A stretch of 64,000 nt of DNA. Origin: Phascolarctos cinereus. Lineage: Eukaryota > Chordata > Mammalia > Diprotodontia > Phascolarctidae. The notes beneath the pieces were generated by a model. That model searched no databases. It was not told the origin of the DNA and was given only the letters and a program-made list of their open reading frames with translations. The stretch is from NCBI RefSeq assembly GCF_002099425.1, contig NW_018344059.1, positions 8,491,501-8,555,500 of the forward strand, in the 5' to 3' direction. Numbering within the stretch: position 1 is the first letter of the stretch; the number at the start of each line of letters is the position of its first letter. Below are positions 54,286-64,000 of the stretch, piece after piece. Both the position numbers and the translations under genes were made by a program.

Positions 54286-55938
54286 TTTTTTTCTAGCTTT
54301 TTTAGTTGCATACCCAATTCACTAATCTGCTCTTCCTCTATTTTATTGATGTAAAAGTTTAGAGATATAAATTTTCCCCTAAGTACTGCTTGACTGCATC
54401 CCATAAATTTTGGCATGTTATCTCATTATCATTATTCTCTTTTACAAAATTATTGATTGTTTCTGTGATTTGTTCTTTGATCCACTCATCTATTTTTCCA
54501 TGGCCTTTTATTAAATGTAATTTTTATTGCATTATGATCTGAAAAGGATGCATTTAATATTTCTGCCTTTCTTCACTTAATTGTGAGGTTTTTATGCCCT
54601 AAAACATTGTCAATTTTTGTGTAGGTGCCATAAACCACTAAGAAAAAGGTATATTCCTTGCTATCACCATTCAATTTTCTCCAGAGGTCTATCATATCTA
54701 ACTTTTCTAAAATTCTATTCACCTCCTTAACTTATTTTTCTTTATTTTGTGTTTAGATTTATCTAGTTCTGAGAGGGGAAAGTTGAGGTCTCCCATTAAT
54801 CTACTTTTATTGTCGATTTCCTTCTATAACTATTTAACTTTTCCTTTAGAAATTTAGATGCTATATCATTTGGTGCATATATGTTTAGTATTCATATTAC
54901 TTCATTGCCTGTACCTTTTAAAAATGTAGTTTTCTTCCTTGTCTCTTTTAATTAGATCTGTTTTTACTTTTGCTTTGTCTGAGATCATGATTGTTACCCC
55001 CTGCTTTTTTTACTTTACTTTTTTTTTACTTTTTACTTTATTTTTTACTTTTATTTTACTTAGAGAATATATTCTGCTTCCGTTTTTTACCTTTACTTTG
55101 TGTGTCTCTCCACTTCAAATGTGTTTCTTAATATGTTGTAGGATTCTGGTTTTATTCCACTTTTCTATTCATTTCTGTTTAATAGGAGAATTCATCCCAT
55201 TCCCTTTCACAGTTATGATGACTAATTGTTTATTTCATTCTATCTTATTTTCTCCCTGTTTATATTTTTTCTCTCTCCTTTTACTCTGTTCCTCCTCAAC
55301 AGTGTTTTGCTTCTGACCATGGCTTCCCTCAATCTATCCACCCTTCTATCAGCCCCACCCCATTTCTTGTCCCCCTCCCCTCCTACTTCCCTGTAGGGTA
55401 AAATAGAGTTCTATACCCAAATGAGTGTGTATGTTATTCCCTCTTTGAGCCAAATCTGATGAGAGTAGGGTTCAAGCAAGGCTCACCTCTCTTCCTTCTT
55501 TCCCTCCACTATAATTGGTCTTTTGTGCCTCTTCATGTGATATAATTGACCTCATTCTGCCTCTCCCTTCCCTCTCCTCCCAGTGCAATCCTCTTTATCA
55601 CTTCCCAATTTTTTTCTATCATCTCATCAAAGTTAGATTATACTCGCACCCTCCATCTATGTATACTCCTTCTAACTGCCCTAATAGAGATATAATTCTT
55701 ATTATAAGAAGAATATATTATATTATTACTATTATAATTTAAATACTTATATAAATACTTAAAATAAGTATTATTTTCCTGTATAGGGATGGAAACCATT
55801 TAACCTTTTTCAGTAACTTGCAAGGTTTTTTTTTCTTTCCTGTTTACTTTTTTATGCTTCTCTCAAGTCTTGGTCTTTGCATTAGAAACGTTTGAAAGGC
55901 TCCTACTTTATTGAATATCTATTTTTCCCCTTGAAAGA

Positions 55939-56858
55939 TTATGCTGTTTTGCTGAGTTTGAGTATTGGTTGTAATCCAAGCCCCTTTGCCTTCCAGAATA
56001 TCATATTCCAAGCCCTCCGATCCCTTAATATAGAAACTGCTAAATCCTGTGCAATCCTGACTGTGACTCCTTGATATTTGAATTGTTTTGTTCTGGCTGC
56101 TTGCAGCATTTTCTCTTTGACCTGAGAGTTCTGGAATTTGGCTATGATATTCCTGGGAGTTTTCATTTTGGGATCTCTTTCAGGAGGTGATTGGTGGATT
56201 TTTTTCAACTCCTGTTTGCCCCTCTGGCTCTAGGATATCAGGGAAGTTTTCCTTGATAATTTCTTGAAAAAATGTTCTCCAGGCTCTTTTCTGATCATGG
56301 CTTTCAGATAGTTCAATAATTCTTAAATTATCTCTCCTGGATCAATTGTCCAGGTTGGCTGTTTTTTCAGTGAGATATTTTACATTTTCTTCTATTTTTT
56401 CATTATTTAGATTTTGTTTGATTCTTGATATCTCATAGAGTCATTAGTTTCCACTTGCCCAATTCTACTTTTTAAAGAGTTGTTTTCTCAAATAAAATAA
56501 AATAAAATAATAAGTTGTTTTCTCCTGTGGATTTTTGTACCTCCTTTTCCATTTGGCCAATTCTACTTTTTAAGGGGTTGCTTTCTTCAATGCATTTTTA
56601 TACATCTTTTCCATTTTTTGTGCTTCCCTTACTAAGCTATTGACCCTTTTTTCCCCCCTTATTCTCTTACATAACTCTCATTTCTTTCCCCAATTTTTCA
56701 TCTACCTTTCTTATTTGATTTTTAAAATGCTTCTTGAGCTCTTCCAGGAAGACTTTTTTGGGCCTGAGACCAATGAATATTTCTCCTTTGGGCTTCACAC
56801 ATAGGTGTTTTGACATTGTTGTCCTCTGAGTTTGTATTCTGATCTTCCGTGTTGCCAT
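55939..56858 (-). pseudogene. L1 ORF1p remnant (RNA-binding protein)
   Basis: ORF1p coats L1 RNA as a trimer. The start is placed at the Met at 56858 ('MATRKIRIQTQ'), followed by 'LEELKKHFKNQIRKVDEKLGKEM', a charged coiled-coil-like stretch best read as shorter pieces. The C-terminal domain sits at 55939-56208: 'RDPKMKTPRNIIAKFQNS', 'KEKMLQAARTKQ', 'RRAWNMIFWKAK'. About 306 codons span the region, near the usual ORF1 size, but the middle (about 56210-56660) is no longer in one frame. Confidence 0.82.
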
Positions 56859-57556
56859 AGTAGCTTTTTGTGGTCAGGGCTTTTTTGTTTATTGGTTTGT
56901 TGTTTTTTTTTTTTTTACTTATTTTCTAGCCTATTTCTTGACTTTTAAAGTTAAGCTCTGCTCCTGGAACACTGACAAGAAGCATTGTCCAAAGCTTCTT
57001 GCACCAGGGGCCAGGGACCTAATCACTGGCTTGCTGCTTTGGGGGCTGCAGGCTGGTGGCGGCTCATCTGTTGTGCTGGGGCTGGAGGCATCACAGCTGC
57101 CTGCTGTGCTCCTAGTGTGCCGAGCCTGGGCCTTGGGGACTCAGTCACTGATCTGTGCTGGGTATAGGTGCCTCCTGATTGATTTTTTGAACATGGCCTG
57201 AGCTGGGCTTCACTCCCCTTTTACCCAAGTGAGACAGACCTCTCCTGCAGTCCTTCTAAGTTATCTTGGGCTGGAATATTGTTTCACCTTGTCTTTTTGT
57301 GGGTTCTATTGCTCCAGAATTCATTTGGAGACTTGATTTAACGTTGTTTCTTTATATATAGGCAATTGGGGTTAAGTGATTTGCCCAGGGTCACATAGCT
57401 AGTAGGTGTCTGAGGTCACATTTGAACTCAGGTCCTCCTGACTCCAGGGCTGGTGCTCTATCCACTGTGCCACGTAGCTGCCCCTTTAAAGTTGTTTCAA
57501 GAGAAATTGGGGAGAGTTCAGGCAATTTTCTGCCTTTCCTCTGCCATCTTGGCTCC
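56859..57556 (-). promoter_or_regulatory. L1 5' UTR (internal promoter region)
   Basis: More GC-rich than the surroundings (57.0-57.2 kb) but poor in CpG, as expected of a once-methylated promoter. The extreme 5' end carries AAGATGGC on the L1 strand, the YY1-type site known to set L1 start position in other mammals. A SINE splits it at 57351-57484. Activity is inference. Confidence 0.7.
57351..57484 (-). mobile_element. Short SINE in L1 5' UTR, reverse
   Basis: GGGTTAAGTGATTTGCCCAGGG, ATTTGAACTCAGGTCCTCC, TGCCACGTAGCTGCCCC. Target duplication TTTAACGTTGTTTC (57337-57350) versus TTTAAAGTTGTTTC (57485-57498), one mismatch. It landed after the L1. Confidence 0.95.
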
Positions 57557-57565
57557 ACTTTTGAA

Positions 57566-57900
57566 ATATTTATTTATTAAGCACTTACTATGTACCAGTT
57601 GCTATGCTATGCGTGGGGAATATAAGTACAAGCAAAAAGAAACCCTATCCTCAAGGAGCTTTCATTCTAATGGGCAAAGACAAGACAGAAAAGGACACTG
57701 AAAGTGGGAGACGAGGAGAAGGCAAAGAGATAAATTGAAGGTACTTAGCATGGGGATTTGATTCTCAGGTTCAGGAAGTCAGGAACAGGACCAGGTGGGG
57801 AATGAGGGCTAGTCATCCTGGGACCCCACACAAAATGGAGACTCCAGGAGGAACTCATCAATGTGAGAAGAGTGAGGGCCTTGAAGGATATTATAGGCTA
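57566..57900 (-). mobile_element. L2 3' end, reverse
   Basis: TATTTATTAAGCACTTACTATG, TCAAGGAGCTTTCATTCTAATG, GAGGGCCTTGAAGGATATTATAGG. The middle (about 57740-57850) is weakly matched. Confidence 0.75.
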
Positions 57901-58029
57901 TTGAGACGGCCATGGAGATCATTGGATATTCCAGGGCAAGGCCCGAGATGCTGAGGGGAGCCCCAGGATGACACAACCGTAGGAGCCTCGTTTTGAAGTT
58001 GGAAAGTCAAACGCAGGGCTGAGAGATGC

Positions 58030-58228
58030 ATTTTATAGATCTTCTCATTTGACTTCTTAGCAATCCCATGAGACAAGTAGCTCAATTTTTATTGTCTCCA
58101 TCTTAGAGATGAGGAAACAGGCTGCAGAAGGGAATTGACTTAAGCTCTTTGCTTAGGAAGCAATAAACTGAGGACTCAGATCCAGTTCCCTTATTCCACA
58201 GCCAATGTTCTTTCTACTCATATAATTT
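58030..58228 (-). mobile_element. MIR, reverse
   Basis: ATTTTATAGATCTTCTCATTTGAC, CAATCCCATGAGACAAGTAG, TAGAGATGAGGAAACAGG, GACTCAGATCCAGTTCCC. Confidence 0.8.
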
Positions 58229-58307
58229 AGTGGCTTTCTAGCTAAAAAGAATGGCAGGTTTTCAGTTAAAATAGATAAATAGATAATATAGATGAAAATA
58301 TAGATAA

Positions 58308-58422
58308 TCTCATTTGAACCCTATGAGTCCAGTCAACACGGTTTTATTATCCTGTGAGGTAAGGACTACTTACTATTACCCCCATTTTATAGATGAGGAA
58401 ACTGAGGCTCAAGAGGTGATAT
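58308..58422 (-). mobile_element. MIR fragment, reverse
   Basis: TATCCTGTGAGGTAAGGACTAC, CATTTTATAGATGAGGAAACTG, GGCTCAAGAGGTGA: core only, running into the TG repeat. Confidence 0.75.
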
Positions 58423-58442
58423 TATATCTATATACATACACA

Positions 58443-58478
58443 TGTGTGTGCGCGTGTGTGTGTGTGTGTGTGTGTATG

Positions 58479-58530
<52 letters not shown>
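58443..58530. repeat. (TG)n microsatellite
   Basis: Long alternating TG tract with a CGCG and a TATGTTT interruption; the 3' block alone is about 25 units. Z-DNA-prone composition. Confidence 0.97.
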
Positions 58531-58533
<3 letters not shown>

Positions 58534-60009
58534 CTTTCACCTCCTGACTGAACAAGTAGTAAGTATTGCCACAGGTGCTAAGGACCCCATGGGTACATGT
58601 AGAGGCTAAACTGACTTTTACACAGAGGTCACGGGAACTGTGACATCTTGAGCACCATAGAAAAAAAGAGGTAGAACTTCCATCCCAAGAGCTGTAGAAA
58701 GATGGGGCCAGGCAATCATATTTAGACAGATGACAGCTTGCCCTGGCCTGAGACCACCCCTTCCTCTACCCTGCAGCCCCGTGCACAATAAGGCACTATT
58801 GAACTGCTGTTGTAGGACAAGGGCAAGCTAGTGTGTGAACTAGAGACCTTTGGCTGCACATGGAACCTCTTACACATCTCTTCCCCACTCCCTCCTGTCC
58901 AGGTGAAACAGTAGATCACTCATCTATTAGATCACTCACCTGACTTTTGTCTCCTTCTGGAGAGAGAAAAGGAGTTTAAAGAGGACTAATCTGTTTCTGA
59001 ATCTGCAGACAGTAGCATAATCATCTTTTCCAAATGAATCATACCCTTCCCCCAACTGCTAACTGTTCTTTCATTGCTATCACTTTATTTCCCTTAGTAT
59101 AAATATCTGACAGTAGTGTGGTGATTTGCCCAAGGGGATAAGGAAGAAGATAGGGCTACCAGTCACTCTTACTCACTCCCACCCCTTTTTGAGGGCAGGA
59201 ACACATTTCCCCTTGGGCATAGCTTCCTCTCCAACCACTATCTAGACCTCTCCCTCCTGGAAGAACTTTTACTTTCAAAGACTAAGAAGATATTAGAGGA
59301 CCCACCTCAATGCAAACCTAGCCTATTGTACAAGCCTTAGTCACTGTTAACTTATTGGCTAAAGGAATCTCAGTAAAAGTATTAACTTTGCCCTGCAAAA
59401 TTGTAAAAGTGAACCAATGTCTCATTTCTTTAGTTCTTAATCCCTCCAGAGACCAAGCTGTGGCATAATACCATATCTTACTCCACATTTCTCCTGTTCC
59501 TTGGATCCCAAACACCTTATCTGAACTGCATTCTTTACATAGAGAGCAGTCACGTACGTGGTTAGTATCTTTTTTTAACCAGAATTACTGGATCAAAAGA
59601 CAAATATTTAAACATATAAAAGTCAATGAATTCTTAAGTAGCAAGGATAACGGGATTTCCAATTAAGATGATAGCACAAAAGATTGGATAGAAGCCCAGC
59701 TTTTTCACATGTACTCCAACAGAGATCTACAAAGACCAAAGTATCAAAAATGATGAAGTCCAAAGAGATCCAAAGACTGAATTCCAGGACTCTTCTGCTT
59801 GGGAAGTCCATGTAAGCACAGGGAAATAAATCAGAAGCCCACCAGTGCTCTGACCAGAGATACTGCTGGAACAACTAAAACCTACAGCACTCTGTTGCCA
59901 GAGAACAGGAAGACCAGACTGATTAGATGGAGAAGCTCTGGAGGCAGTGGAAGCAGAGGTCAGAAACCAACAAGTCTCTGACTCTGTCTAGAAGATGGTA
60001 GCACAGTCA
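58531..60009. other. Mostly unassigned, no gene recognised
   Basis: About 1.5 kb. The left part (58.5-59.6 kb) is low-copy-looking and includes a TAGTATAAATATC word near 59096. The part 59655-59995 has an L1 5'-UTR flavour (AATTAAGATGATAGCAC) but is too diverged to call. Confidence 0.4.
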
Positions 60010-60770
60010 TGTATCATTTTGGACTTTATTGTGGTATATGATGTAAGATGTTAGTCTAAACCTAATTTCTGCCAAACTACTTTTCAGTTTTCCATGAAGC
60101 ATTTTCAGTTAGTTAGTCCTTACTAGAGTAGAAAACGGAAAAGATCAGGCATTTATTAAAGACCCACTATGTGCCTGTTGCTGTGCTAAATGCTTTACAA
60201 ACATTATCTGATTTTTTTCCCCTGCAGTTGGGGTCCTTGGGTTAATTAAACACTGTGTTACTATGTTCAGTTCCAAACAGTTTTGATAACTGCTGTTTTA
60301 TAGTATAGTCTGAGATCTGATACAGATTAGCCAAGTACCTTCCTTTTTTTCATTATTTCCCTTACTTCTTCAATTTTTATTCTAGAAGAATTTTATTATT
60401 TTTTTCTAGCTCTATGAATTTTTTTTTGGTAGTTTGAATGATATAGCACTGAATAAGCAAATAATTGAGGTAGTATTGTAACTTTTATTATAGTTGCATG
60501 ATCTACCATGAATATTTAGTATTTCACTAAATATTTATCTCTATTTCTGTAAAGAGTGTTTTATAGTCATATTAATATAATCTCCTTATTTGATTACCAA
60601 ATAGTTTACATAATATTTTATGGCTATTTTGAATAAAATTTTTCCTCTTTTCATGTTGGGTTTCATTGGTAGTATGCAGAGAACCTTACAATCAATGTAG
60701 GTTTGTCATAAATCCTGTTACTTTGCTAAGGTTCTTCCTTTAATTTTGATTGAATATTCTTTAAATGGAA
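60010..60770 (-). mobile_element. L1 ORF2 fragment, reverse, split by a MIR
   Basis: GGTATATGATGTAAGATG, AATTTCTGCCAAACTACTTTTC; then after a MIR at 60140-60215, TTGGGGTCCTTGGGTTAATTAAAC, TTTTGATAACTGCTG, TAGTATAGTCTGAGATCTG. These parallel the big L1 at about 51.66-52.4 kb but are much more diverged. Confidence 0.78.
60140..60215 (-). mobile_element. MIR end inside L1, reverse
   Basis: GGCATTTATTAAAGACCCACTATG and AAATGCTTTACAAACATTATCTG. Confidence 0.7.
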
Positions 60771-60774
60771 CAAT

Positions 60775-61640
60775 CACTTAGTCAACAAAGTATGTATGAA
60801 GTACCTATCAAGCACTATGCTGAGTACTGAGGATGTAAGTACACAAAATAAAACAGTTCCTACTCTCAATGAGATTACTCAAAACCTACTCTCAATGAAC
60901 TTATATTCTAATAGAAGACACAAGTACTTAAAAATTATACAGATAAAAGTATATGATTATAACAAAGTAAAAGTATACAATTAATAAATAAACATATGAA
61001 AAAGCAGTTAAATATAAGGTAGTTTGAGATTTAGGGCACTATCAATTGTGGAGATTAGGAAAGATTCATTCAGGAGATGGTGCCTGAGCTATGTCTTAAA
61101 GGAATAGAAGGATTCTATGAGGAAGGGAGAAGGTGGAAGTACATTCCATGCACGAAGGACTAAGAAATAGAGAGAAAGCCAGTTTGGATAGATCAAAGAA
61201 TGCAGGAGGGCTAACAATGTTTAATGATGATAGAAAGATTGGTTGGGACTGGGTTGTGTGGGACTTCAGAAGCTCAACAGAGAAGTTTATATTTCGTCCG
61301 AGAGGCAGCAGGAAGCTATTGGAGTAGGTTGAATAGATGGATCATATGCTCAAATCTGGGCTTAAGTAAAATTATTTCAGGTTTGGTGTGCACCATCAGA
61401 CTGAAACAGGGTAAGACTTGATACAGGGAGGCCAATTAGGATGATGCTGAAATAATCTAGATGAGAAGTGAGTGAAGAGAAATAGTTAGACGTGAATGAT
61501 ATTGCAAAGCTAGAAGTGGCAAGATTTGACAACTGACTAAATATGTGAAGTGATGAAAAGTGCAAAGGAGTGAATGAGAGAAGAGGAAATGGAGACAGCA
61601 AATGTGGACAAATTTTTCAAAGTGTTTAGGTAAGAAAAGG
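60775..61640 (-). mobile_element. L2, reverse, ~0.87 kb
   Basis: CTTAGTCAACAAAGTATGTATG, a duplicated CTACTCTCAATGA word near 60860-60897, TGAACTTATATTCTAATAG, CATTCCATGCACGAAGG, GGAAGCTATTGGAGTAGG, GACTTGATACAGGGAGGCC and GAAATAATCTAGATGAGAAG. Confidence 0.85.
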
Positions 61641-61879
61641 AGGAGAGATATAGGATGGTATCTTCAGCAGATGCTAGGTTAGAGTGTGAGAGAATGAGGT
61701 ACAGATAGGAGTTTGTTCACTGTGGAATGGACAATTCCAAGGGACATAGTGGAAGGTTGATATGGTTGGGGTTGAATTGGGGGAGAAATGGTCTGTGATT
61801 ATTACAGGGATAAAGAATGAAACAAGAGTCATCAAGTCTGCAAAAAGCAATAATATTGTTTCCTATTTACCACGGCTTA

Positions 61880-62640
61880 TTCCTTCAATTTCTCTTTCTT
61901 CTCTTATTTCTTTTAATCATATCTGTTTTTTCTGCTGCCTTGTATAAGATCATAATTGTTACCTTGCTTTGTTTTTCAGATCATATGAAGCATAATAAGC
62001 TTTGCTCTAGCCTCTTATTTGGTCTTGTGAATATTTATATTTCCAGTGTTTTTCTTGTCAATAACATTGTTAGATTATGCTTTCTAATCCACTTTGCTAT
62101 CCTCTTTCATTTAATGGGTGAATTTATACCATTCACATCCATAGTTATGATTGTTAATTATGTGTTTCCCATCCTCACTTCCTCTCATACTTTTTTCTTT
62201 CTTTGCTTCCTGATTCTCTCTTTCAAAGAAGAAGATTATGAAAGAAGAGTGTGCTTGACACCAGGGATCTATAATTAAAACAATCTACTTCTACTTTACT
62301 CCCTTTTTTCTCTTCCCTTGACTAGACCCTAGTATCATTCTAATTTTCAGGAAATCCTTTATTTGGATAAGGTTTACCACTTCTGGTGCTAAGTTGTTTA
62401 TTTTTCTTGTTTAATTTATAGTATCTTTTTAATCTTTTGCTTCATTTCTTTCAGAAACTTTTGTAGTCCTTATGGCCAAGTGTTTTGTTTTGTTTTGTTT
62501 GAACTGTTGCTTTTCTTATAGATTTTGTGGAGTTATTCACTTGTTCTAGGTTTATGTCTTGGGTATCTCTGGAGTCATAAAATGTCTTTAGCATCAGTGT
62601 CTTCTGTTTACGCACATTTCTAGCCTTGCTTCCTGAATTA
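61880..62640 (-). mobile_element. L1 ORF2 endonuclease-side fragment, reverse
   Basis: TTCTTTTAATCATATCTG, TGCTGCCTTGTATAAGATC, ATAATTGTTACCTTGC, CATTTAATGGGTGAATTTATACC and CATCCATAGTTATGATTG parallel the big L1 at about 54.95-55.22 kb. A 153-codon open frame on the forward strand here is antisense to the LINE. Confidence 0.75.
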
Positions 62641-63003
62641 GAACTTTGTGTTAGGGCCAAGGCACTGACTGCTCCTGTACCTTGAATAGATTCTGAGATC
62701 CTGTTTCATTCTAATTTGTATTTTCTATGATCCTATTGGTGCCTTTCATTTCCACTGGTGCCTGTGTTCAGCATCCTGGCAGGTTTCAGATCCAACTTTA
62801 TCCTCTGGATACGGAGAGCTTTGTTCTTCAAGACCCTCATGGATATCTCAAATCAGTGTGCTACAAGCTTTCAGCACCCCTAGAGTGTTGCTAACTGCCC
62901 AGTTTTAGTGCTGCAGGCTCTTATTTCTGTGCATAGTGTCAATATTCTAGGAGTGTCATATTGCCCTAGACTTTATTAAGGAACCAGTCTTCCTTCTCCC
63001 TAG
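62641..63003. other. Unassigned, possible L1 5' region
   Basis: GC is higher than around it and the style resembles an L1 5' UTR in reverse, but nothing is specific enough to call. Confidence 0.35.
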
Positions 63004-63257
63004 TTATTGTTGATGAGTTGTTTCAGTCATGTCCAACTCTCCATGTCCCCATTTTGGGTTTTCTTGGCAAAGATACTGGAGTGGTTTGTCATTTCCTTCT
63101 CCAGCTTATTTTGCAGATGAGGAACTGAGATAAACAGTTAAGTGACTTGCCCAGGGTCACATAGCTCATAAGTAGTCTGAGGCCAGATTCGAACTTGGGA
63201 AAGTGAGTCTTCCTGACTTTAGGTCCAGCACTCTATTCACTACACCATCTAGCTCTC
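63004..63257 (-). mobile_element. Long SINE with RTE-like tail, reverse
   Basis: GTTGTTTCAGTCATGTCCAAC, CCCCATTTTGGGTTTTCTTGGC, TACTGGAGTGGTTTGTCATTTCC, GTGACTTGCCCAGGGTCAC, CAGATTCGAACTTGGG, TACACCATCTAGCTCTC. Fourth copy of this family here. Confidence 0.9.
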
Positions 63258-63435
63258 TGATACAAGGGCCTAAAAGCTTCAAGTATTCACTCCCTAGGTG
63301 TCTCAGCAGCTTTTTTAAAGTACCACACTGCTCACCTCCTAGCATGAAGAAGGGACTAGAAAAGGTGCCCTAAAGATTGTCTGCTTCATCAAACCCTGGT
63401 CTGCTTACAATAGGAAGTAGGGATCTCACTCTGCA

Positions 63436-64000
63436 GTTGAAACACAAAAAAAAAATGTTAAAAAACTTTGGCAAAGATGATTCCATTCACCATTTGTCCA
63501 TGGAATGTGCTCATGCTTATGGACAACACAAATCCAATAGACCTGAAAGATGAACAACTCTTGTTGCAAGAGAATTCAACAGGTATCACATTCAAATAGC
63601 AGCCCTGAGTAAAACAAGGCTGGCAAAGGAAGGCCAGCTTACCAAAGTTGGGGCTGAATACATTTTGGAGTGGCTGTAGCAATGGAGAGTGCCATGAAGC
63701 TTGCATAGTTTTTTGCAATCAAAACTAATTTCATCAACAAGCGTGTATGCCTCTCAAAAGGAGTGAATGATAGACTCATGCAACTGTGATTGCCACTTGC
63801 AAGAAAGCACCATGCCACCATCAGCAGGGAGTATACTCCCACCATGACAAACCCTGATTAGGTCAAGGAAAAAATTTATGAAGACCTGGAGACCCTTATC
63901 CTCAATGTGCTGAAAGAGGACACCCTGGTAATTCTGAGTGACTTTAATGCCAGAGTAGGCACAGACTATCGGATTCAGTCCTCAGGAGGAATGAGTCAGA
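63436..64000 (+). mobile_element. RTE-like LINE, endonuclease region, runs off the window
   Basis: Start of a LINE protein in three broken frames: 'PWNVLMLMDNTN' (63502 on, matching TWNVRTLMDN), 'ALSKTRLAKEGQLTKVGAEY' (63606 on, where ALSETR is usual, so the catalytic Glu is Lys), 'TNFINKR', 'GVNDRLMQL', 'YTPTMTNPD', '[10 protein letters not shown]' and '[11 protein letters not shown]' (63919 on, GDFNARVG expected). This is an APE-type endonuclease of a LINE clade found in many animals; I lean to RTE but the clade is uncertain. Inactive. Confidence 0.75.

Larger units (their letters stand above)
50690..55300 (-). pseudogene. L1 ORF2p remnant (endonuclease and reverse transcriptase)
   Basis: ORF2p nicks target DNA and copies L1 RNA. 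Reading from high to low coordinates: the endonuclease region (54.3-55.3 kb; 'GDLNFPLSELDKS' near 54.76-54.80 kb matches the GDFN box with Leu for Phe), then after the nested L1 the RT fingers ('[12 protein letters not shown]' near 52.70 kb), '[17 protein letters not shown]' near 52.53 kb, the catalytic box read as 'IFADK' plus stop at about 52.41 kb where FADD is expected, and the C-terminal 'WRGCEKIGTLMHCWW' and 'IPLLGLYPKE' near 51.1 kb. Expected about 1,275 residues; several stops and shifts make it dead. Confidence 0.88.
50421..57556 (-). mobile_element. Near full-length L1, reverse, with two later insertions
   Basis: Runs from the 3' UTR at low coordinates to the 5' end at about 57556, where CTGCCATCTTGGCTCC is the reversed GGAGCCAAGATGGCAG start typical of L1. 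About 7.1 kb in all; removing the nested L1 (53518-54285) and SINE (57351-57484) leaves about 6.2 kb, a normal L1 length. Order in its own direction is 5' UTR, ORF1, a spacer of about 0.6 kb, ORF2, 3' UTR. Both frames are broken. A target duplication could not be fixed because the left flank is AT-rich and the right flank is an L2. Confidence 0.92.

Noticed and set aside
54939-55316. 125-codon forward frame rich in Phe and Leu
   Set aside because: Same reason: antisense of the big L1's endonuclease region.
7901-58530. Tandem short repeats as a possible CRISPR array
   Set aside because: All tandem repeats are mono- to tetranucleotide microsatellites with no spacers, and the genome is clearly mammalian.
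61817-62278. 153-codon hydrophobic forward frame suggestive of a membrane protein
   Set aside because: It is antisense to an L1 ORF2 fragment; T-rich antisense strands of L1 translate into Phe/Leu/Ile-rich peptides.

Overview
The window reads as non-coding marsupial nuclear DNA, AT-rich and dense in repeats. I find no host protein-coding gene, tRNA, rRNA or CRISPR array. The long open frames are stop-free microsatellites (11.2-11.7 kb, 19.0-19.5 kb) or remains of retrotransposon proteins. The marsupial call rests on many copies of a tRNA-headed SINE with the GGGGCAGCTAGGTGG head, a longer relative with a BovB/RTE-like tail, marsupial-type L1 3' ends, and abundant old MIR, L2, L3/CR1 and RTE pieces. 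The SINE variant resembles what I recall from Australian marsupials more than the common opossum SINE1, so an australidelphian host is the best guess but is unproven. All family names come from recalled consensus patterns; no database search was run.

Layout. 1-11 kb: scattered MIR, L2, L3 and SINE copies, a 203-bp palindromic hAT MITE (3.2 kb) and an L1 3' end (7.7 kb). 11-12 kb: a SINE running into a ~450-bp TAG/CAG triplet array. 12-17 kb: an L2 interrupted by an unidentified 0.56-kb block, and a clean 540-bp solo LTR with TG...CA ends and a 4-bp target duplication, sitting inside an unclassified repeat whose second copy at 31.9 kb serves as an empty site. 17-28 kb: an LTR-like stretch, a 445-bp GAAA/GGAA tract, RTE and L2 fragments including recognisable reverse-transcriptase pieces, and a repeat-poor island at 20.9-21.96 kb that looks like a conserved non-coding element candidate. 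28-41 kb: MIR, L2, two SINE copies with visible target duplications, a second repeat-poor island (34.7-35.5 kb), and two forward L1 3' ends. 41-46 kb: a decayed class III (ERVL-like) retrovirus fossil between L2 and L1 sequence. 47-50 kb: a SINE with a GAA tail array, L2 pieces and an L3 reverse-transcriptase fragment. 50.4-57.6 kb: a near full-length reverse-strand L1 with 5' UTR, ORF1 and ORF2, itself hit by a second L1 and by a SINE. 57.6-64 kb: L2, MIR, broken L1 pieces and, at the right edge, the endonuclease region of a forward RTE-like LINE that runs out of the window.

Nothing here works together as a gene system. The story is layered transposition: ancient MIR/L2/L3/RTE, then L1 and ERV insertions, then SINEs, with several microsatellites growing from SINE tails. 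I did not find a convincing undescribed system. The items most worth checking are the two repeat-poor islands, the unidentified block at 12.7-13.26 kb, the unclassified repeat at 15.1/31.9 kb and the nested L1.
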